DNA of 64,000 bases, taken from contig NZ_JAHUZG010000002.1 of NCBI RefSeq assembly GCF_019218285.1, positions 620,001 to 684,000 of the forward strand, read 5' to 3'. The position numbers and the translations under genes were made by a program. A model generated the notes under the pieces. It worked only from the letters and a program-made list of their open reading frames with translations. It was not told the DNA's origin and searched no databases. Origin of the DNA: Antarctobacter sediminis. GTDB lineage: Bacteria; Pseudomonadota; Alphaproteobacteria; Rhodobacterales; Rhodobacteraceae. Positions 33,356 through 43,038 of this stretch are shown one piece after another. Positions within the stretch are counted from its first letter, which is position 1, and every line of letters starts with the position of its first letter.

Positions 33356-33423
33356 CTAGACCACGAGTCCACTGGCGGGCCAGCCTCCCTCCCGGTCACT
33401 CTGTCCGAAAACAGGAGACCGCC

Positions 33424-34380
33424 ATGCCCCCCGTCTTTGCCCCGAATGCCCAAGGCCTGCCCTTCTTTACCGAGGGCGGGACCGAAACCGAGCTGATGTA
33501 CCGCCACGGCCTCACCTTCGATCATTTCTGCGCCTTCACCTTGCTGGACAACCCTCGGGCCATGTCAGTGATCCGCGACATGTACCGCCGTCTGCTGGAC
33601 AAGATCGCAGCTTCGGGCGGTTGTGCCCTGATCTCCGGTCTGGACTATCGCGCCAGTTCCGATTGGGGCGCACTGGTCGGCTATGACGCGGCGGCCCTGA
33701 CCGACATCCAATTGCGCAACATCGCCTTTTTGCGTGAGGTCAGCGCGCCTTATGCCGGCGAGATCCCGGAAATCCGCATCGCCGGCATCCTTGGTCCGCG
33801 CGGCGATGCCTATGAACTGAACCGGACAATCACGACAGAAGAGGCCGAAGAGTACCACCGCCAGCAGATCGAAACCTATGCCCGCGACGGCGTGGACCTG
33901 ATCTGGGCCGCCACGATCAACAACATCCCCGAGGCGGTCGGCATCGCCCGCGCCGCCACCTCTGCCGCGATCCCGGTGAATATCTCCTTTACCCTGACCT
34001 CGGATCACCATCTGCGGTCGGGCGACAGCCTTGCCGCCGCCGTAAGGGCCACGGATGCGGCCTGCGGTAGCGACAACCGCCCGGACAGCTATGGCGTCAA
34101 CTGCTCTCATCCGCTGGAATTTGAACCTGCGCTGGGGAATGGCGACTGGCAAGACCGGCTGCGCAGCTTTCGCCCCAATGCCGCCGCGATGGACAAGATC
34201 GCCCTGTGCAAGCTGAACCATCTAGAAGAAGGCGACCCGCAGGAACTGGGCCAGCAGATGGGTGCCCTTGCCCGCCGCTATCCGCAGGCCGACATCTGGG
34301 GTGGATGCTGTGGAAGCTGGGACAGGCATCTCGGCCACATCGCGCCCGCAGTCATGGCTGCCCGTCGCGTGACAGCCTGA
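33424..34380 (+). CDS. homocysteine S-methyltransferase family protein
   Basis: This 318-residue protein has the zinc-thiolate barrel fold that transfers a methyl group to homocysteine. The N-terminal FFTEGGTETELMYRHG and the zinc ligands C227 (in GVNCSHP) and C295-C296 (in GGCCGSW) are all present. Members use S-methylmethionine, betaine or S-adenosylmethionine as donor; the donor here is not determinable. It is divergent from the TetR gene with an operator between, so it is probably inducible. AGGAG lies just upstream of the ATG at 33424 (33411-33415). Confidence 0.88.
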   Translation: MPPVFAPNAQGLPFFTEGGTETELMYRHGLTFDHFCAFTLLDNPRAMSVIRDMYRRLLDKIAASGGCALISGLDYRASSDWGALVGYDAAALTDIQLRNIAFLREVSAPYAGEIPEIRIAGILGPRGDAYELNRTITTEEAEEYHRQQIETYARDGVDLIWAATINNIPEAVGIARAATSAAIPVNISFTLTSDHHLRSGDSLAAAVRATDAACGSDNRPDSYGVNCSHPLEFEPALGNGDWQDRLRSFRPNAAAMDKIALCKLNHLEEGDPQELGQQMGALARRYPQADIWGGCCGSWDRHLGHIAPAVMAARRVTA

Positions 34381-34399
34381 CGCGCCACGAAAGTTCGCG

Positions 34400-34933
34400 T
34401 CAGGCGCTGCGGGCCAGCGCCTTGACCTCACGTACCAGCCACTCAAGGTCCGCATCCGGCACGCCGATCTCATGCAGGTGCTCGGCCGTATTGTAGAGGT
34501 ATTCCGTGTTCGGCCCGCGCCCGCCCTGCGCCCGCGCGATGATCCGCGCCTGTTCCTCCAGTGCGAGGTGGCAGTATTGTTCATGATGCGGATCGATCAC
34601 ATAGGCCACGGCCTGAACATGCCGCCCATCGGTCAGCACCAGTTCCAGCTGCTTTTCAAGGTAGGCCGAGGAAATCAGCTCGCGCTCGCGCAGGTAGGCC
34701 AGCGTTTCTTCTTCGCTGCCCGGTGCGGCGCGCAGGGCCAGCCCGTCGCAGGATGCGCCCTCTTGTTCGTCCAGCGCCAGCACCAGACCCGGCTGTTCGA
34801 CCGTGCCCCGGTGATGTATCGAATACATGCAAAAGCTGCGCGCATAGCCGTGCAGCTTGGCCTGCACTTTTTCGGCCACCGGGAACCCGGGGTTCCACAA
34901 CAGCGAAGCATATCCGAAAACCCATAGCGTCAT
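34400..34933 (-). CDS. gamma-glutamylcyclotransferase (ChaC-like)
   Basis: This cytosolic 177-residue enzyme releases 5-oxoproline from gamma-glutamyl peptides such as glutathione. It begins LWVFGYASLLWNPGF, the substrate loop of the ChaC family, and includes the catalytic-Glu region PGSEEETLAYL (about 77-87) and the late NTEYLYNTAEHLHEIG. The ATG at 34933 has AAGGA upstream and starts the family motif directly; the in-frame ATG at 35002 adds a proline-rich, non-homologous stretch. It converges on the homocysteine methyltransferase gene and is divergent from the DUF2125 gene. Confidence 0.86.
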   Translation of the reverse strand: MTLWVFGYASLLWNPGFPVAEKVQAKLHGYARSFCMYSIHHRGTVEQPGLVLALDEQEGASCDGLALRAAPGSEEETLAYLRERELISSAYLEKQLELVLTDGRHVQAVAYVIDPHHEQYCHLALEEQARIIARAQGGRGPNTEYLYNTAEHLHEIGVPDADLEWLVREVKALARSA

Positions 34934-35000
34934 CGTTCTGGTCCTTCCCGCTGGCGGCCTGTAAACACGATCCGGCTGGGCAGGAAAAGGGGCAGGTGCC

Positions 35001-35894
35001 ATGTATCGCTGGATATTCGCGGTGACGCTGGCGCTGGCGCTGGGATGGACCGGTCTGTGGTTTCATTCCTCTTCGGCGCTGAAGCGCGACATCGCCGCAT
35101 GGTTCGAAGACCGCCGCGCCGACGGCTGGCAGGCGGAATACGACAGCCTTTCGGTGCGCGGTTTCCCCAGCCGTCTGGACGCCACGTTGACAGGGCTGCA
35201 CATCGCCGATCCCACCAGCGGTTTTGGCTGGCAAGCACCGATGTTCCAGATCCTTGGCTTGACCTATCGTCCCGGACACCAGATCCTCGTGTTCCCGGAT
35301 AATCAGGCCGTGACCCTGCCATCGGGTCAGGTCAGGATCACTTCGAAGGCCCTGCGCGCCTCGCTCATCCATGATGCCGAAGGCCGGGTTCTGCGGGGCA
35401 ACCTGGAGGCTGACAGCCTGCGAACCGATGCCCCCCTGCCCATGTCCATGATGTTTGTCCGCGCCGCTTTTCAAGAGATCGCTGCGCAGTCCGCGCAGTA
35501 TCGATTTGGAATCGGTGCAAGGACGGTCAATGGCGACAGCGTGCGGGAAGATCTGCGCCTTCAGGCAGAAATCGCCTTTGATCAAAGATGGACAATGGCG
35601 GCGCTCGCCGGTCCGCGCCCTCGGGTGCAAAGGCTTGATCTTCGCGAGGGCCACGCCGTTCTCGGGGGACAAGAGCTTTCCGTTTCCGGACGCATTGGCA
35701 ACATCCAAGGCGGAGCGACCGGATCGCTGCAACTACGCGCGCAAGACGGCGCCGCATTGCTGGACATCCTCCGCCCCTTGTTGCCCCTCAACTGGATTGA
35801 AGCGCTTGAGGCCGCCGACCTGACTGGCCCGCTGGACATTCCCCTTGTCTTCGATGCCGGACAGATGTCGCCGGGTGAGCCGCCGCTGCCCTGA
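35001..35894 (+). CDS. DUF2125 domain protein, membrane-anchored
   Basis: This 297-residue protein has one N-terminal membrane helix or uncleaved signal (about 3-21) and a periplasmic beta-rich region. Motifs include the opening WFEDRRADGWQAEYDSL, SVRGFPSRLDAT near residue 55 and the C-terminal DGAALLDILRPLLP. This pattern is that of DUF2125, an alphaproteobacterial family distantly AsmA/TamB-like in texture but without assigned function. It stands alone on the plus strand. Confidence 0.78.
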   Translation: MYRWIFAVTLALALGWTGLWFHSSSALKRDIAAWFEDRRADGWQAEYDSLSVRGFPSRLDATLTGLHIADPTSGFGWQAPMFQILGLTYRPGHQILVFPDNQAVTLPSGQVRITSKALRASLIHDAEGRVLRGNLEADSLRTDAPLPMSMMFVRAAFQEIAAQSAQYRFGIGARTVNGDSVREDLRLQAEIAFDQRWTMAALAGPRPRVQRLDLREGHAVLGGQELSVSGRIGNIQGGATGSLQLRAQDGAALLDILRPLLPLNWIEALEAADLTGPLDIPLVFDAGQMSPGEPPLP

Positions 35895-35978
35895 CAGCAG
35901 GCAAAGCCGGCCTTGACGTAACGGCATCCAGACACGCCCCCCTTGCACCGGCCCGTCACGCGGCAGACACTTCACCCT

Positions 35979-37250
35979 ATGACAGACAAGCTTTTTGCGC
36001 GCATTGATGGCACCCGCGACGATCTGATCGCGCTCACTCAGGATCTGGTGCGCATGCCCACGCTGAACCCGCCGGGCGCGCATTACCGCGAGATCTGCGA
36101 CTACCTTGAACGCCGGCTGGCGTCATCGGGCTTTGCCTGCGAGCTGATCCGGGCCAAGGGCGCACCCGGCGACAGCGACCGCTATCCGCGCTGGAACGTC
36201 GTCGCCCGCCGCGAAGGCGCGCGCCCCGGTGACTGCGTGCATTTCAACTCGCATATCGATGTGGTCGAGGTCGGCCACGGCTGGACCCGCGACCCCTTTG
36301 GTGCCGTTCTGGAAGGCGACCGTATCTACGGGCGCGGCACCTGCGACATGAAAGGCGGACTGGCCGCGTCGATCATCGCCGCCGAGTGTTTTCTGGCCGA
36401 ACATCCGGACTACGCCGGCGCCATCGAGATTTCCGGCACCGCGGATGAGGAAACCGGCGGGTATGGCGGCGTCGCGCATCTTGCGCATCTTGGCTATTTC
36501 GATCCCAAGCGGGTGCAGCACGTCATTATCCCCGAACCCTTGAACAAGGACCGCATCTGCCTTGGCCATCGCGGGGCATGGTGGGCTGAAATCGAAACCA
36601 AGGGCGAAATCGCCCATGGCTCGATGCCTTTCCTCGGCGATTGCGCGGTGCGCCACATGGCCGCCGTCCTGCACAAGCTGGAGGCCCAGTTGTTCCCCAG
36701 CCTGACGGAACGCGAAACCGCCATGCCCGTCACGCCCGAGGCCGCGCGCCATTCCACCCTGAACATCAACTCGATCCACGGCGGCGAACCGGAACTGGAG
36801 GATTTCGACGGACTGCCCGCGCCGAACGTGCCCGACAGTTGTCGCATGGTGATCGACCGGCGGTTCCTTGTTGAAGAGGCCTATGACGACGTGCGCGGGG
36901 AAATCATCTCCCTGCTTGAGGATCTCAAGGCCAGCCGACCGCGTTTTGACTATGAAATCCGCGACATCAACCGGATCGACCCGTCGATGACCGCGCAGGA
37001 TGCGCCGGTGGTGACAACCGTCGCCGAGGCGATCGGCGACGTGCTGGGGCAGGCCCCGGACTACGTCGCCTCGCCCGGGTCCTATGACCAGAAACACATC
37101 GACCGGATCGGGCGGCTGAAGAACTGCATCGCCTATGGTCCTGGTGTCCTGGAACTGGCGCATAAACCCGATGAATGGGTCGGCGTGACCGACATGCTGG
37201 ACAGCGCCAAGGTCATGGGCCGGTCACTGGAAAAGCTGTTGCTGCCCTAG
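35979..37250 (+). CDS. M20 family deacylase (ArgE/DapE-like)
   Basis: This 423-residue zinc amidohydrolase of the M20 family resembles acetylornithine deacetylase and succinyl-diaminopimelate desuccinylase. Ligands are visible: HFNSHIDVVEVG (first His with the catalytic Asp), GRGTCDMKGG (bridging Asp), GTADEETGG (the catalytic Glu pair) and a late SPGSYDQKHI (C-terminal ligand). The start ATG at 35979 begins MTDKLFARID; in-frame upstream codons lack support. No arg or dap genes are adjacent, so the true substrate is open. It converges on panC with 8 bases between the stops. Confidence 0.87.
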   Translation: MTDKLFARIDGTRDDLIALTQDLVRMPTLNPPGAHYREICDYLERRLASSGFACELIRAKGAPGDSDRYPRWNVVARREGARPGDCVHFNSHIDVVEVGHGWTRDPFGAVLEGDRIYGRGTCDMKGGLAASIIAAECFLAEHPDYAGAIEISGTADEETGGYGGVAHLAHLGYFDPKRVQHVIIPEPLNKDRICLGHRGAWWAEIETKGEIAHGSMPFLGDCAVRHMAAVLHKLEAQLFPSLTERETAMPVTPEAARHSTLNINSIHGGEPELEDFDGLPAPNVPDSCRMVIDRRFLVEEAYDDVRGEIISLLEDLKASRPRFDYEIRDINRIDPSMTAQDAPVVTTVAEAIGDVLGQAPDYVASPGSYDQKHIDRIGRLKNCIAYGPGVLELAHKPDEWVGVTDMLDSAKVMGRSLEKLLLP

Positions 37251-37258
37251 CCGCGACC

Positions 37259-38101
37259 TCACACAGCGATATTGTCGATCAACCGGACCCCGGCCAGCCA
37301 TGCCGCCACCAGCAGGCGCGCGGGCCGGTCGGGACGTTCCAGCAGGGACAGGTCATCATTGGCCCGCAGGTCGAGGTATTCGACCTCGGTGAAGCCAGCT
37401 GCCGTCAGCCGAGACTCGGCCGCAGGCCGCAGGTCCGAGGCCCTAGCCCCCCCGCGCAGCCCTTCGGCCATTTCCTCCAACGCCTCGTTCAGTGCTGCCG
37501 CCCGTGCCCGCGCCCTGTCAGACAACAGCAGGTTGCGCGAAGACATCGCCAGTCCGTCAATTTCACGGATGGTCGGGCAGCCCATTATCTGACAGGGCAG
37601 GTTCAGGTCGGCCACCAGCCGCCGCACCACCTGCAACTGCTGCCAGTCCTTTTCGCCAAAGAACGCCCGGTCTGCCGCCGTCTGCAACAAGAGCTTGGTC
37701 ACGACGGTCGCCACGCCATCGAAATGGCCGGGCCGGTGCGCGCCGCACAGCACATCGGTCAGCCCCGAAACCGACACCCCGGTGGCAAAGCCCTGCGGAT
37801 ACATTTCATCCCCGTCAGGCACGAAAATCGCGTCCACTGCAAAGCGTTCCAGCTTGCGCGCATCGTCATGTTCGGTGCGCGGATATTTTTCGTAATCCTC
37901 GCGGCTGTTGAACTGTTTCGGGTTCACAAAGATCGTCACGATCACCCGGTCGCACTGATCCTTGGCCGCAGCCACAAGGCTCAGGTGCCCGTCATGCAGC
38001 GCGCCCATCGTGGGCACCGCCCCGATGGTTTCACCCGCGCGACGCCAGCCATCTGTCATTTCGCGCAATTCGGCAACCGAACGGACAATCGGTGCAATCA
38101 T
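37259..38101 (-). CDS. panC: pantoate-beta-alanine ligase
   Basis: It joins pantoate and beta-alanine with ATP to form pantothenate, the CoA precursor. The 280-residue protein has the HIGH-like [15 protein letters not shown] (about 28-42), the [18 protein letters not shown] substrate loop, [12 protein letters not shown] and [11 protein letters not shown], which holds the KMSKS-equivalent loop. Its ATG overlaps the panB stop by 4 bases (38098-38101), so panB and panC are translated together. Confidence 0.96.
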   Translation of the reverse strand: MIAPIVRSVAELREMTDGWRRAGETIGAVPTMGALHDGHLSLVAAAKDQCDRVIVTIFVNPKQFNSREDYEKYPRTEHDDARKLERFAVDAIFVPDGDEMYPQGFATGVSVSGLTDVLCGAHRPGHFDGVATVVTKLLLQTAADRAFFGEKDWQQLQVVRRLVADLNLPCQIMGCPTIREIDGLAMSSRNLLLSDRARARAAALNEALEEMAEGLRGGARASDLRPAAESRLTAAGFTEVEYLDLRANDDLSLLERPDRPARLLVAAWLAGVRLIDNIAV

Positions 38102-38931
38102 GCTTTCTTCTCCGGTTCGGCATCGCCGAAGACATGTTCCGCCGCAGGGAAGGCCCGCGCCCGGACCTCTTCGGCATAGGCGGCAATGGCGGCTTCGCCC
38201 TGTTCGCCCAAAGAGGCATAGCGTTTGACGAATTTCGCCTTGAAGGCGGTGAACAGGCCCAGCATGTCATCGACCACGAGGATCTGACCGTCGCAGCCCG
38301 CGCTGGCACCGATGCCGATGGTGGGGATCGGCACCTCGGCCGTCACCTCATCCGCCAGCGTTGCCGGCACCTTTTCCAACACCACCGCAAAAGCGCCGGC
38401 CTCGGCCACCGCCCGCGCATCGGCCATCAAGGCCTCACCGGCGGCCCCGCGTCCCTGCACCTTGTAGCCGCCCAGCGTGTTGATCGACTGCGGCGTAAGC
38501 CCGATATGCGCCATGACCGGCACGCCGCGCTTGACCAGAAAGGCGATCGTCGGCGCCATTTCGACGCCCCCTTCCAGCTTGACCGCCCCGGCCCCAGTTT
38601 CCGCCATCAGGCGGGCGGCGTTGCGAAAGGCCTGCTGCGGGCCTTCTTCGTAGGAACCGAACGGCATGTCGATGACCATCATCGCGCGGGACAGGCCCCG
38701 CGACACCGCCTGCCCGTGCAGGATCATCATTTCCATCGTGACACCCAGGGTCGATGGCAACCCGTGCAGCACCATGCCAAGGCTGTCGCCTACCAGCACG
38801 AAATCGCAGTGCGCGTCCATTATCTGCGCCATCGGCGTCGTATAGGCCGTCAGGCTGACCAGCGGCACGCCGCCCTTTCGGGCCCGGATGTCCTCGGGCA
38901 TCGGGGCCTTTTTCTTCGCGGTCGCACTCAT
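38098..38931 (-). CDS. panB: 3-methyl-2-oxobutanoate hydroxymethyltransferase
   Basis: It makes ketopantoate from 2-oxoisovalerate and methylene-tetrahydrofolate, the first step of pantothenate synthesis. The 277-residue barrel protein shows [29 protein letters not shown] (metal-binding Asp), [15 protein letters not shown] and [15 protein letters not shown] start at the ATG at 38931 ([10 protein letters not shown]), which is preceded by a GGAGG; the longer in-frame start at 39042 adds 37 residues unlike the family. It heads the panBC operon. Confidence 0.95.
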   Translation of the reverse strand: MSATAKKKAPMPEDIRARKGGVPLVSLTAYTTPMAQIMDAHCDFVLVGDSLGMVLHGLPSTLGVTMEMMILHGQAVSRGLSRAMMVIDMPFGSYEEGPQQAFRNAARLMAETGAGAVKLEGGVEMAPTIAFLVKRGVPVMAHIGLTPQSINTLGGYKVQGRGAAGEALMADARAVAEAGAFAVVLEKVPATLADEVTAEVPIPTIGIGASAGCDGQILVVDDMLGLFTAFKAKFVKRYASLGEQGEAAIAAYAEEVRARAFPAAEHVFGDAEPEKKA

Positions 38932-38985
38932 CCTCGGGTCCTCCCCTTCAACCGGCGCAAGCTCGTGACCCGTCCGGAACACCTC

Positions 38986-39002
38986 GCGCAACAAAGTTGC
39001 GC
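38986..39002. promoter_or_regulatory. inverted repeat upstream of panBC
   Basis: GCGCAAC-aaa-GTTGCGC is a perfect 7-base inverted repeat in the 179-base divergent gap between panB and the binding-protein gene, about 55 bases upstream of panB and 110 bases upstream of the binding-protein gene. It could be an operator or a leader hairpin. No matching regulator is encoded nearby. Confidence 0.4.
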
Positions 39003-39110
39003 ACCGCATTAGCATTTGCTGCGCCGCAGAACCAGAGGGCAATTGCAGGCCAAGCTTGAACCGGGGGCGGCAAAGCGCAACACTCGGGTCAAAGCAACAG
39101 GGAACCCGCC

Positions 39111-40580
39111 ATGAAACTTCGCCTTACCCTCGCGGCCGCCTTGCTCAGCGGCAGCGCCGTCTTTGCCCAGCAGACCGACCTGACCATCGCGATTCAGTTG
39201 GAACCGCCGCATCTGGACCCGACCTCGGCCGCCGCCGGGGCCATCGACAGCGTGCTATATGCCAATGTCTTCGAAGGGCTGACCCGCTTTACCGACACCG
39301 GCGAGATCGTGCCCGGCCTCGCGCGCAGCTGGGACATTTCCGAGGACGGGCTGACCTATACCTTTCACCTTGCCGAAGGGGTCAAGTTCCACGACGGCAC
39401 CAGCTTTGACGCCGAGGACGTGAAATTCAGCCTTGACCGCGCCCGGGCCGAGGACAGCACCAATGCGCAAAAGGCGCTGTATTCCGACATCGCCGAAGTG
39501 ACGGTCATCGACCCCGCCACGGTCGAACTGAAGCTGAATGCGCCCAACGGTAACATGTTGTTCAACCTCGCATGGGGCGATGCGGTCATGGTTGCGCCCG
39601 AAAGCATCGAGAACATCAAGACCACCCCCATTGGCACCGGCCCGTTCAAGTTCGACGAATGGAAAAAAGGCGACAGTGTCCACCTTGTCCAGAACCCCGA
39701 TTACTGGGCCGAAAAGCCCTTCCTTACCGAGGCGACCTTCAAGTTCATCCAGGACCCGACCGCCGCCTTCGCCGCCATGATGGCGCAGGACATCGACGTC
39801 TATTCCAATTTCCCCGCCCCGGAAAACCTGCCACAGTTTCAGGCCGATCCGCGTTTTCAGGTCCTGCTGGGGTCTTCCGAGGGCGAGGTCATCCTCTCGA
39901 CCAACAACAAGCAGCCGCCCTTCGACAACCCGATGGTGCGCGAGGCGCTGGCCCATGCCATCGACCGTCAGGCAATCATCGACGGCGCGATGTTCGGCCT
40001 TGGCACGCCCATCGGCACGCATTTCGCGCCGCATAGCCCCGACTATGTCGATCTGACCGGCATGTCCGTCTACGACCCCGATCGCGCGCGCATGTTGCTG
40101 GTCGATGCCGGTTACGCCGAAGGGTTCAAGACCACGCTCAAGCTGCCGCCGCCCTCCTACGCCCGTCGCGGCGGCGAGATCATCGCCGCCCAGTTGCGCA
40201 ACGTCGGGATCGAGGCCGAAATCACCAATCTCGAATGGGCGCAATGGCTGGAAGAGGTCTTTCGCGGCAAGGACTACGGCCTGACCATCGTGATGCACAG
40301 CGAACCGTTCGACATCGGCATCTATGCCCGCCCGGATTACTACTTTCAGTATGAAAACCCGGAACTTCAGGCACTGATGGCCACGCTGAACGCGACCACC
40401 GATCCCGAAGCGCGCTCGAACATGCTGGCCGAGGCGCAGACCATCATCGCCAAGGACTATGTCAACGGCTACCTGTTCCAGATGGCATGGCCGACGGTGG
40501 CCGACGCCCGCGTCGAAGGGCTGTGGGTCAATGCGCCGACACAGGCCAACGACCTGACCAAGGTGCGCTGGTCTCGGTAA
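39111..40580 (+). CDS. ABC transporter substrate-binding protein (oligopeptide family 5)
   Basis: This 489-residue periplasmic binding protein has a signal peptide (cleavage near AVFA-QQ, residue 19) and the family-5 layout: [12 protein letters not shown] near the N-terminus, [11 protein letters not shown], then the signature [27 protein letters not shown], typical of DppA/OppA relatives. It is the binding partner for the permeases and ATPase at 43.0-46.4 kb, from which it is separated by two unrelated genes. A hairpin follows its stop, so it can be expressed in excess over the transporter. Confidence 0.92.
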   Translation: MKLRLTLAAALLSGSAVFAQQTDLTIAIQLEPPHLDPTSAAAGAIDSVLYANVFEGLTRFTDTGEIVPGLARSWDISEDGLTYTFHLAEGVKFHDGTSFDAEDVKFSLDRARAEDSTNAQKALYSDIAEVTVIDPATVELKLNAPNGNMLFNLAWGDAVMVAPESIENIKTTPIGTGPFKFDEWKKGDSVHLVQNPDYWAEKPFLTEATFKFIQDPTAAFAAMMAQDIDVYSNFPAPENLPQFQADPRFQVLLGSSEGEVILSTNNKQPPFDNPMVREALAHAIDRQAIIDGAMFGLGTPIGTHFAPHSPDYVDLTGMSVYDPDRARMLLVDAGYAEGFKTTLKLPPPSYARRGGEIIAAQLRNVGIEAEITNLEWAQWLEEVFRGKDYGLTIVMHSEPFDIGIYARPDYYFQYENPELQALMATLNATTDPEARSNMLAEAQTIIAKDYVNGYLFQMAWPTVADARVEGLWVNAPTQANDLTKVRWSR

Positions 40581-40598
40581 CGCGCACCTTTGCCCAAC

Positions 40599-40634
40599 AA
40601 GGGCCCCTGCATCCCGGCGGATGTGGGGGCCTTT
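40599..40634 (+). terminator. hairpin terminator after the binding-protein gene
   Basis: AAGGGCCCCTGCATCC (40599-40614) pairs, with three non-Watson-Crick positions, with GGATGTGGGGGCCTTT (40619-40634) around a CGGC loop and ends in CTTTG. It is probably a partial terminator that favours the binding protein over the downstream genes. Confidence 0.6.
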
Positions 40635-40708
40635 GTTCGTCAGGGCTTCTTGGATCGAAAAAACCCATGCTAGGGTTGCCCGGCATTTCAAGGCAAGGAC
40701 CCGCGCCC

Positions 40709-42118
40709 ATGTCGATTTTTCCATTCTCCCGTTTCATTCGCCTTTGGACCGCCGGACCAATCTGGATCGTGGCGGTGTTCCTATGCCTGTCGTCCGCCGT
40801 ACCGGCGGCCACGGTGCAGGAAGGGGCCGCGCCCTGCGATTTCACCTTGGACGGTTCCATCACCGCAGGGGATTTCGACAAGCTGGCCGCCTTTCGAACC
40901 AACCCGGACACATGGTACAAAGACGGCCTTTACTGGGAGCCGACGCTCTGCCTGAACAGCCCGGGCGGAAGCCTCTCGGAAGGCGCGAAAATCGCCCGGT
41001 TTGTCTATGACACCGGATTGCAGACCCGGATCGGCAACGGCAGCGCATGCTATTCTGTCTGCGCGATCATCTTCATGATGGGCAACAAGCATTCAGGCCC
41101 CACTACGGTCGAGGAAACGCGCACGCTGCACATTGGTGGCGACCTTGCCTTCCACAGTCCGTCCATCACAATCGACGGGTCACAAAGCTATGGTGCCGAT
41201 GAACTGAGATTGGCCTACGAACTTGGCGTCGAAAGCATCCTGAACATCGTCGAACTGGCCAACCTGCAACGACGCTATGAATCCGGGGCCATGATGCACC
41301 CCGGCCTGATCGGCGCGCTGCTGGACACACCTGCCAACCAGCTGTTTCACATTACCACTATCGAACAGGCGCTCAGTTGGGACATCGGGCTGGAAGGCGT
41401 GCCAGAACACCTGCCCCAAATGGACGTGCAACGGTCGATGACCTGCGAAAACGCGTTGTCCCGCGGCTATCGCCGCCCGTCCGAGATTTATGGCGGGACC
41501 GACAATCACTTTCTGACAGCAGATGTCTTTGCGCTGGCACCGCTCAGCACCACCGCGCAATACCGGCTTTTCTGGGATTACCAGCCCGAGGATCTGGACC
41601 ATGGGCTGGTGTTCAGCTTTCGCTATTGGGACCTGCCCGTCGAATGCCGTGTCAAACTGAACAACGGCAAGGTCGAGGTCTGCGGGTTCGACAGCAGGTT
41701 CCAGCTCGAGATCGGCGACTGCCAGTCCGACCGCTTCGTTCGGCTGCCGCACTACGCCCGTTATCACCCGCAGACCGAGTTCCGGACGCTCGACCGCACC
41801 GGGATTTCGGCCGATATCTTGCGCGCGGCCCGGTGTTCTTGGCGCTCGGTTTCGGGGGCGACGCTGCGCGAAGAGGCCTGCACGCAGGCCATCGACATGT
41901 TCCAGCGCGCGGATCGCAAATTCGCCCGCCACACCCTGCACTGGCCCAACGGTGAACGGACAGTGGTCGAGATCGCCACCAAACCCGGTTTCGGGATCGA
42001 TGATGCCATCGACATCTTTCGCGTCGATGGCGAAGCGGCCGAGCCGGTCGCCGGTATGCAACACTGCCTAATGCTGCCGCGGTCAGGCCAATCCATCTGT
42101 GTCAGCGAGGCACAATGA
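40709..42118 (+). CDS. exported ClpP/crotonase-fold-like protein (COG3904-like) with Cys-rich C-terminal region
   Basis: This 469-residue protein has a signal peptide (hydrophobic 13-35, cleavage near VPAA). Residues about 55-150 have the ClpP-like pattern: CLNSPGGSLSEGAKIARFVYD, then GSACYSVCAIIFMMGNKH, where the Ser between two Cys sits at the usual nucleophile elbow. In known relatives this region is a periplasmic serine-peptidase-like domain. The rest has scattered cysteines and no family I can name. I start at the ATG at 40709, directly ahead of the signal peptide, although the frame is open upstream. Its stop overlaps the next gene (ATGA), so it is coupled to the dehalogenase-like gene. 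Confidence 0.72.
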   Translation: MSIFPFSRFIRLWTAGPIWIVAVFLCLSSAVPAATVQEGAAPCDFTLDGSITAGDFDKLAAFRTNPDTWYKDGLYWEPTLCLNSPGGSLSEGAKIARFVYDTGLQTRIGNGSACYSVCAIIFMMGNKHSGPTTVEETRTLHIGGDLAFHSPSITIDGSQSYGADELRLAYELGVESILNIVELANLQRRYESGAMMHPGLIGALLDTPANQLFHITTIEQALSWDIGLEGVPEHLPQMDVQRSMTCENALSRGYRRPSEIYGGTDNHFLTADVFALAPLSTTAQYRLFWDYQPEDLDHGLVFSFRYWDLPVECRVKLNNGKVEVCGFDSRFQLEIGDCQSDRFVRLPHYARYHPQTEFRTLDRTGISADILRAARCSWRSVSGATLREEACTQAIDMFQRADRKFARHTLHWPNGERTVVEIATKPGFGIDDAIDIFRVDGEAAEPVAGMQHCLMLPRSGQSICVSEAQ

Positions 42119-42999
42119 CCGAACCACGCAACGACATCCCCGGCTTCTCCCCGGCGCGCGCCACGCTGGACGGGGTCGAGATCGCCTATGAAAGCGGCGG
42201 CAATGGCCCGCCTTTGCTTCTCCTCCATGGATTTCCCCAGACCCGCGCCATGTGGGCCGAGGTCGCGCCGGATCTGGCACGCGATTTCACCGTCGTCTGC
42301 CCCGATCTGCGCGGCTATGGCGAAAGCACCAAACCCACCGGTGTCAGCAGCTACAGCTTCCGCGAAATGGCGCGCGACATGCGCCTGCTGATGCAGTCAC
42401 TGGGGCACGACAGTTTTCACGTGGCGGGCCACGACCGGGGCGCACGCACGGCACATCGCATGGCGCTGGACACGCCCGGGGCCGTGCGCAGCCTTACCGT
42501 CATGGATATCGTTCCCACGCATTTCCTGCTGGATCGCCTGACCCATCCCGTCGCCAAGGCCTATTACCACTGGTTCTTTCTGGCCCAACCCGAACCCTTC
42601 CCCGAAAATATGATCGCGGCCGATCCGGACGCCTATTACGAAAGCTGTCTTCTGGGGTTCGGCAAGGCCAGCCTTGCGGATTTCAAACCGGCGCAACTGG
42701 CCGCCTACCGTGCCGCATGGTCCGATCCGGACTGTCGCCGCGCCATGTGCGACGATTATCGCGCCGCGATCGAGGTCGACTTCGACCTCGACGCCAAGGA
42801 CCTTGGCCGCCGCGTCACCTGCCCGGCGCTGGTCCTTTATGGCGCGGAGGGCGCCATGGCCCGCGCCTTCGACGTTCCCGGAACATGGGCTGACCGGCTT
42901 TCCGACATGACCTCGCGATCCATCCCCGGCGGTCATTTCTTCATCGACCAGTCACCTGCGGACACGGTCCGCGCGCTGCGGAAGTTTCTGCACAGCTGA
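42115..42999 (+). CDS. haloacetate (fluoroacetate) dehalogenase-like alpha/beta hydrolase
   Basis: This 294-residue hydrolase has a full set of fluoroacetate-dehalogenase residues: nucleophile D107 in GHDRGAR with R108 and R111 for carboxylate binding, D131 in MDIVPT, halide-pocket H152-W153 and Y215, and catalytic H274 in PGGHFF. The spacing is almost the same as in the structurally studied Rhodopseudomonas enzyme. It would release halide from haloacetates by an Asp-ester mechanism in the cytosol. Relatives also include epoxide hydrolases, so the activity is likely but unproven. It is co-translated with the upstream ClpP-like gene and followed after 39 bases by the permease genes. Confidence 0.83.
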   Translation: MTEPRNDIPGFSPARATLDGVEIAYESGGNGPPLLLLHGFPQTRAMWAEVAPDLARDFTVVCPDLRGYGESTKPTGVSSYSFREMARDMRLLMQSLGHDSFHVAGHDRGARTAHRMALDTPGAVRSLTVMDIVPTHFLLDRLTHPVAKAYYHWFFLAQPEPFPENMIAADPDAYYESCLLGFGKASLADFKPAQLAAYRAAWSDPDCRRAMCDDYRAAIEVDFDLDAKDLGRRVTCPALVLYGAEGAMARAFDVPGTWADRLSDMTSRSIPGGHFFIDQSPADTVRALRKFLHS

Positions 43000-43038
43000 C
43001 CTCTGGACGCCCGGCCAAGCCGCTCATACGGTGCCTTC

